Assembly (NCBI RefSeq): GCF_000472965.1
Contig: NZ_AXAU01000036.1
Location: forward strand, 1 to 37,459
From: Bradyrhizobium murdochi
GTDB taxonomy: Bacteria > Pseudomonadota > Alphaproteobacteria > Rhizobiales > Xanthobacteraceae
Reading direction: 5' to 3'
Length of the DNA stretch: 37,459 bases
The translations under genes and the position numbers were made by a program. Position 1 is the first letter of the stretch. Each line of letters starts with the position of its first letter. Shown one piece after another: positions 33,478 through 37,459 of the stretch. Below the pieces are notes generated by a model that ran no database searches, had not been told where the DNA came from, and saw only the letters and a program-made list of their open reading frames with translations.

Positions 33478-33840
33478 TCACGCTCGCTGACGAGCCTTCG
33501 TGCCAGCCTCGCCAATCCGGAACTCTTCGATCTTGCGTCCCGATTTGACTGCTGCAACCAACCATCTCGGCCGCTTGCCGCGGCCCGACCAGGTTTCGGA
33601 CGTCTGAGGATTCCGATACTTTGGCAACACCCGGGGATACTTGCGGCGGGGCTTGCCCTCCGGTTGCAAACCTCCCGAATCGCCTGCGATGATTGTACCG
33701 CGACTAAGCACCGCCAAGCGCTTCTCGAGTTCGCCTTTTTCGGCCCTGATCCGCGCTGACAGAATCCCGCTGATCTCCCCGTGAAGCGTCCAAAGCTCGT
33801 CCAGAGACCAGGACTCAAAATCGATTTTTTTTGGAGCCAT
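33478..33840 (-). CDS. H-NS/HvrA-family nucleoid protein, copy 1
   Basis: 120 residues. An N-terminal oligomerisation helix region (DELWTLHGEISGILSARIRA, EKGELEKRLAVLSRG) is joined to a C-terminal DNA-binding core: KPRRKYPRVLPKYRNPQTSE, then TWSGRGKRPRWLVAAVKSGR. The SGRGKxPRW loop is the AT-hook-like motif of the H-NS/HvrA family, which binds AT-rich DNA and silences or activates genes. Start ATG 33840 (MAPKKIDFESW) is preferred; an ATG 25 codons upstream gives a non-family extension. Divergent from a second copy 720 bp away, and next to EPS genes with AT-rich leaders. Confidence 0.88.
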   Translation of the reverse strand: MAPKKIDFESWSLDELWTLHGEISGILSARIRAEKGELEKRLAVLSRGTIIAGDSGGLQPEGKPRRKYPRVLPKYRNPQTSETWSGRGKRPRWLVAAVKSGRKIEEFRIGEAGTKARQRA

Positions 33841-34562
33841 GCCGTCGCTCTTGGTTCCCCTTGGAACATAATGCTTAGAACATAATGCGATGTCACACCC
33901 CCGAATGACAATCAAGGGGGATTACAAGAGTTCCACGGGAAAATGATTATTTTGGCGTCCTTTGCGCTTGTTTTGACACAGAAATCTAGCCGCGCGAAAT
34001 TGCCAGCCTGGACGGCCCTTTGAACTGCACCGATCAAAGAGCTGCAGTCAAGGACGAGGAGTTCGCCAGCCGTGGTCCTGGCGTGCGTCAAGGCTCGATC
34101 GCCCCCGCCGGTGCTGCGTTTTCCTGCGCGGCCCCTTGCCCCTGTGGCGAAAGAAAAGCGACAGCCGGCATCTGATGACTTCGATATCCTTCAGGACACG
34201 CTGCCTAAGTTCAATCTGGTGTCTGAGTTGGCTAACATCACTCGATGCGGCGGACGGTACCATGCAGCGACCAACCGCATCCTGAAGGCGAGAAAGGGAG
34301 GAACCGATAGAATCCATTTGAAAATCCATTTGGGCACCTACGCAAAAACTCTAAGCAACGACCCTACCCCAATCATTTCATAGCAGCGTGTCACCTTCCT
34401 TTTCCGACGCCCACTGGCTCTGCTCAAAACCCTAAATACACTCTTGCTTTTAATGTAATTAAATTATTAAATTTACAATCAAATAATGTTTAAAAGCCTA
34501 AATCTATCGATTCAAACTTCGCACGTATTTGGCGTCATCGCCAGCGATATTTCGAGGATTGG
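33841..34562. promoter_or_regulatory. Divergent region between the two H-NS genes
   Basis: About 720 bases. Positions 34441-34500 are very AT-rich; AATTAAAT at 34457-34464 is ATTTAATT on the minus strand. Two overlapping unsupported frames exist at 34048-34383 (one per strand), the minus one with a helical core (QLRHQIELRQRVLKDIEVIR); neither has a ribosome site. Promoters of both H-NS genes must lie here, and self-binding by their products is likely. Confidence 0.45.
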
Positions 34563-34976
34563 ATGCTTCCGGAAAAACCGCAATCTGTTAGCCTTAACGG
34601 ACCCGCGATGCGCAGGACAGACTTGGAGGCTATGGATTTTGACGAGCTCTGGCTCTTGCATGAGCAGCTCACCAAACTCCTGTCCGAAAAAATCACCACA
34701 GAAAAGCTTCAGTTGGAGCGGCGGCTGGCGCAATTGAGCCGCGTAGAGCAGATGCGCGATGAGGGCACGCCTGCCAACCGTCCGCGACGCAAATATCCAA
34801 AAGTTCAGCCAAAATACCGGAACCCCTCTCAGCCCTCGCAAGTGTGGTCTGGGCGCGGAAAGCAGCCGAGATGGCTGGTCGCCGCCTTAAGCGCCGGACG
34901 GAAGTTGGAAGACTTTGTAATAGACAAAAGCGTTAACCTTGCAGACGACGATAGTCACAACGACGAGACCGCTTGA
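34563..34976 (+). CDS. H-NS/HvrA-family nucleoid protein, copy 2
   Basis: 137 residues, the paralog of copy 1. The helical N-terminal part is DFDELWLLHEQLTKLLSEKI, TTEKLQLERRLAQLSRVEQM; the C-terminal core is RPRRKYPKVQPKYRNPSQPS, then WSGRGKQPRWLVAALSAGRK. The last 20 residues are acidic (NLADDDSHND), absent in copy 1. ATG 34563 has GAGGA 4 nt upstream; ATG 34608 or 34632 are alternatives, the last with GGAGG but only 2 nt spacing. Having two such genes tail to the EPS locus suggests local regulation (inference). Confidence 0.88.
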   Translation: MLPEKPQSVSLNGPAMRRTDLEAMDFDELWLLHEQLTKLLSEKITTEKLQLERRLAQLSRVEQMRDEGTPANRPRRKYPKVQPKYRNPSQPSQVWSGRGKQPRWLVAALSAGRKLEDFVIDKSVNLADDDSHNDETA

Positions 34977-35546
34977 AGCGGGTCGCGGTTAACGCATTGC
35001 ATTGCGTAGGAATTTTGGCCCGCTGCTCGCGTGCACTCGAGGTAAGTCACTAAGTTGCTGCGAATACCTGACTTGCCCAAGCAATATCCCGTAAAGTTCC
35101 ATGCATGATGTGAGGGCTGCCGGTGTTGTGTTAGCCTCGGTCACAACGTGAAGCTGCTTGTGAGCTCGCTTTATTGTTTTGAGCTGAGCTTTGCTTGTAA
35201 GATCGTCACCCATACAAGCCCCCGAGTACCAGGAAAGCTAGAATTCCCGAGAAGATTAGACGACGGTGGCGGGAGGTAGGTTCAATGTTTCCGTGAATTT
35301 TATGCGTTGCAATGAGGGGGCCGCCGACAAAAGCCGGTCGATAATTTGGTCGGATGCTACGGTAGCTGATCAGCTCTCGCCAAAGCACTTGGCAAGGCAC
35401 CTAGCGGGAACAGTTCACGGCATTCGAGCCTCAGATGGAATCCTTGGGAGTTGGGGATACCGGGGCGGGACCTTCCCCTGTTGATCGGGCTGGGGCAAGC
35501 TAGAGCTTGAGGATAATCTCGGGACACATCAACAAGAGGGACGGTA
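34977..35546. other. Intergenic region, two doubtful small frames
   Basis: 570 bases. Minus-strand frames at 34989-35213 (74 codons, MGDDLTSKAQLKTIKRAHKQ) and 35206-35400 (64 codons ending RRLIFSGILAFLVLGGLYG, one hydrophobic helix) overlap by 8 bases, as in an operon. Neither has a good ribosome site or known family; confidence about 0.25 each. Confidence 0.35.
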
Positions 35547-35867
35547 ATGTCGACTGCGCCTCGAACTCTCATTTTGTCGGTCTCGTTGACCGCATTTCTG
35601 GCTATTTCCACGAGCTCCATAGAAGCAGCAGATAGGGCCGTCCAGCCGACTTCGATGGCAGGAGCAGATGTTAGCGCGCACCGCTGGAACGCAAGACCGC
35701 CGCGTTCAGTCGGACCTCGCCATGCTCGGTGCGAGCTAGTAGAAGGCGTCCGGGGTGCTACCCCCCTTACCGTGCCGTTTTTCGGGTCCGGCTGGTATCC
35801 TGGACCTGCGCATTACGGACCTTGCTGGCGCTATAGAGCGGGTGCGGTCATTTCAGTCAGGTATTAG
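35547..35867 (+). CDS. Small secreted protein with a Gly/Pro/Tyr-rich tail
   Basis: 106 residues. A signal peptide (LILSVSLTAFLAISTSSIEA) is followed by a polar middle and a tail with FFGSGWYPGPAHYGPCW and YRAGAVISVRY. Short secreted proteins with such Gly-Pro-Tyr ends are common in Bradyrhizobium-type genomes. AGAGGG lies 7 nt before ATG 35547. No function can be given; the middle part looks less conserved and could hide a frameshift. No operon partner. Confidence 0.55.
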   Translation: MSTAPRTLILSVSLTAFLAISTSSIEAADRAVQPTSMAGADVSAHRWNARPPRSVGPRHARCELVEGVRGATPLTVPFFGSGWYPGPAHYGPCWRYRAGAVISVRY

Positions 35868-36059
35868 GCGGATAGCGGCTGGGCAGCTTGATACCTGCTG
35901 GCCGTGGCGCCAACATTCGATGGTTCAATACAAACAAACGCGTTACGTTGCCGTCGCTAGCTAGCTCATCGGAGATCATCAATGCCTGCTAGCGGTTTGC
36001 GAGCCAGCGGTTGCTGCCTCTCCGGCGATCCTTCGCACGACCAACGCTTATGCCGATGC

Positions 36060-36097
36060 TTCGGATGCGCTCATAAATTTGGCTGAGCGCATCCGAA
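36060..36097 (-). terminator. Strong hairpin after the Ig/RTX gene
   Basis: Perfect 14-bp inverted repeat (TTCGGATGCGCTCA / TGAGCGCATCCGAA) with a 10-nt loop, about 20 nt past the stop of the minus-strand gene. No T-run follows, but position and strength fit a transcription end or mRNA-stabilising stem. Confidence 0.6.
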
Positions 36098-36115
36098 AGC
36101 TTTCAGGCTGAACGA

Positions 36116-37459
36116 CTACGAGAAGTGGAAGTCGTGACTATTGATGGCGCCCAGCTTGGTGTTCTTTAACGTCACCGAGTTGTCCGCATCAGCCGAAATG
36201 ACGACGTCTTGGCCTACCTGCGTTGCGTGGGCGAGAACGCTCGCGAAACTGTCGAAGACGCTCTTGCTGAACTGAACCACATCGTGGGACCGTCCATATG
36301 TACCGAAATCCTTCACAACGTCGTTCCCGAAGTTCGGCGCAAATACGAAGGTGTCAGCGCCTCCATTCCCAACGAAAAGGTCATCGCCAGAGGTACTCGT
36401 CAGCGTATTGCTCCCTGTCGAGCCGAGGGTCGCATTGCCCGAAGTGCCAACAACCTGACCGGTGCTATCGATCTGCTTGGCAGTATACGTATGCACCGTG
36501 TCGGATACGGCGGACGATGTCTTGAAGGACCAGCTGCCGTCGGCAGCCGTATTCACCGTTCCCAGCGATGCGTTGCCGTCGTACAGCTTGATCTGACTGT
36601 TGGCATCGGCGACGCCTTTGATCGTGACGATGTCGCTCCAGTTCTTGTACATGGTGGTCAAATCGACGGATGAAGTCGGCGCAGGCGCACTGGAAGCACC
36701 GACCTGTCCGTCACCATTGAGATCCTGATGGAAGCTCGTCTCGAGCAATTTAAGGCCATAGTTCGTGCCCGACACGGAGCCGCCTGACACGGAGCCGGTC
36801 AGGGCGCTGACGTGGGAAACGTAGTTGCCGTTGTTGTCGGTGTTCCAGGCCGTGTACTGACCGGTGCTCGCCTCCTTCCAGGCAACCTGATAGCCCGTCG
36901 CCGTCTTCTCCGCACCGATCGGCGTCCAGGTGCCGTCTTGCCCGTCCACAAAATCCGCACCGCCATACTTCAACGTGGGGCCGGATCCGCTGCTGCTGTT
37001 GAGGTAATATTTGCCGCCGCTCTCAACGAGACTTGTCGCACCAGCCGACTCGACTTGCTCACCCGGAGTTGGCGTTGGCGACGTTGGTGGAGCTGGGGGC
37101 GCCGAGGTGCCGGTGCTGGCCGTGACCACGGCGGACGCCGCGCCGGTGTTGCCTGCCGCATCCGTCGCCTTTGCAGTGAGGCTGTGCGAGCCGGCCGCAA
37201 GGGCGTCGGTGGTATAACCCCACCCACCAGTGCTGTTGGCCGTCGCGGTTCCGATCTGGGTCGTGCCGTCAAACACCTTCACGACGCTGTTCGCTTCCGC
37301 CGTACCGGCCAGGTTCAGGCCGCCGTTGGCGTTGTTGGTTGGCGTCGCCATCGTCGGAGCCGCGGGCGCCACCGTATCCACCGTCACGGTCACCGCGCCG
37401 GACGCGGCGCTGGTCTGGCCGCTCGAATTGGTCGCGGTCGCGGTCAGCACATGCTTGGC
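36116..37459 (-). CDS. C-terminal part of an Ig-like/RTX type I secreted protein (start beyond the window)
   Basis: At least 447 residues; the frame is open to the window edge. In order: Ig-like repeats (VDTVAPAAPTMATPTNNANG, then VVKVFDGTTQIGTATA and LTAKATDAAGNTGAAS), a Pro/Thr linker (APPAPPTSPTPTPGEQ), a tryptophan-rich domain (KYYLNSSSGSGPTLKYGG, VAWKEASTGQYTAWNTDNNG), an EF-hand-like FHQDLNGDGQVG, another Ig-like repeat (IKLYDGNASLGTVNTAADGS), and an RTX end (SGDDLFVGNGGADTFVFAPN, then FGNDVVKDF). The C-terminal RTX block is the uncleaved signal for type I export, which fits the degenerate C39-like exporter at 20952-23168. It probably acts as a surface adhesin or polymer-binding protein (inference). 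Confidence 0.85.
   Translation of the reverse strand, partial: AKHVLTATATNSSGQTSAASGAVTVTVDTVAPAAPTMATPTNNANGGLNLAGTAEANSVVKVFDGTTQIGTATANSTGGWGYTTDALAAGSHSLTAKATDAAGNTGAASAVVTASTGTSAPPAPPTSPTPTPGEQVESAGATSLVESGGKYYLNSSSGSGPTLKYGGADFVDGQDGTWTPIGAEKTATGYQVAWKEASTGQYTAWNTDNNGNYVSHVSALTGSVSGGSVSGTNYGLKLLETSFHQDLNGDGQVGASSAPAPTSSVDLTTMYKNWSDIVTIKGVADANSQIKLYDGNASLGTVNTAADGSWSFKTSSAVSDTVHTYTAKQIDSTGQVVGTSGNATLGSTGSNTLTSTSGDDLFVGNGGADTFVFAPNFGNDVVKDFGTYGRSHDVVQFSKSVFDSFASVLAHATQVGQDVVISADADNSVTLKNTKLGAINSHDFHFS

Noticed and set aside
34048..34383. Overlapping frames on both strands between the H-NS genes
   Set aside because: No ribosome site and no recognised family; possibly chance frames in GC-rich DNA.
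1..37459. CRISPR array, tRNA or rRNA genes
   Set aside because: No regularly spaced repeats and no tRNA- or rRNA-like segments were seen on either strand.

Overview
The window looks like part of an alphaproteobacterial chromosome of the Bradyrhizobium/Rhizobiales type. This is inferred from GC-rich coding DNA with AT-rich promoters, PssD/PssE-like and ExoP-like proteins, a PrsD/PrsE-like type I exporter, two small H-NS/HvrA-type proteins and a rhizobial-style IS66 element. No species can be named from sequence reading alone. Nearly the whole window is one exopolysaccharide (EPS) locus of the Wzx/Wzy-dependent type.

Layout. 1-194 (-) is the start of a beta-helix-type protein cut by the window edge. 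941-1978 (-) is a GT2 glycosyltransferase. 2192-2350 (-) holds a decayed gene end, followed by a secreted beta-helix protein (2665-3576, +). Next on the minus strand are a Wzy-type polymerase, a NodB-type polysaccharide deacetylase overlapping a GT4 enzyme by ATGA, and a glycosyltransferase-methyltransferase fusion. A divergent GT4 gene lies at 8942-10240 (+). A long minus-strand stretch from 19.3 kb down to 10.3 kb then carries a Gfo/Idh/MocA oxidoreductase, Wzx flippase, hexapeptide acetyltransferase, DegT aminotransferase, sugar epimerase with a truncated second aminotransferase overlapping it, GT2, the PssD/PssE pair, and another intact DegT aminotransferase. 19.5-23.5 kb (-) is a type I secretion cassette: a small conserved protein, an ABC ATPase and an HlyD adaptor. 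The plus-strand export block is ExoP/Wzc (24.4-26.8 kb), Wza (27.0-28.2 kb) and the priming glycosyl-phosphotransferase (31.6-33.1 kb). An inactivated IS66-family element (28465-31324, with 8-bp target duplication and a passenger gene) sits between the last two. 33.5-35.0 kb carries two divergent H-NS-family genes. The right edge holds the C-terminal part of a large Ig-like/RTX secreted protein (-).

How it works together (inference from families): the priming enzyme loads the first sugar on undecaprenyl phosphate; the GT2, GT4 and PssDE enzymes extend it with sugars made by the epimerase, oxidoreductase, aminotransferase and acetyltransferase; Wzx flips the unit, Wzy polymerises it, and ExoP plus Wza control length and export. 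The deacetylase and methyltransferase modify the polymer. The type I exporter probably secretes RTX/beta-helix proteins that act on or bind the polymer. An 8-base AT motif, ATTTAATT, occurs in the leader regions of at least six transcription units and may be a common regulatory site, possibly for H-NS- or MucR-type proteins.
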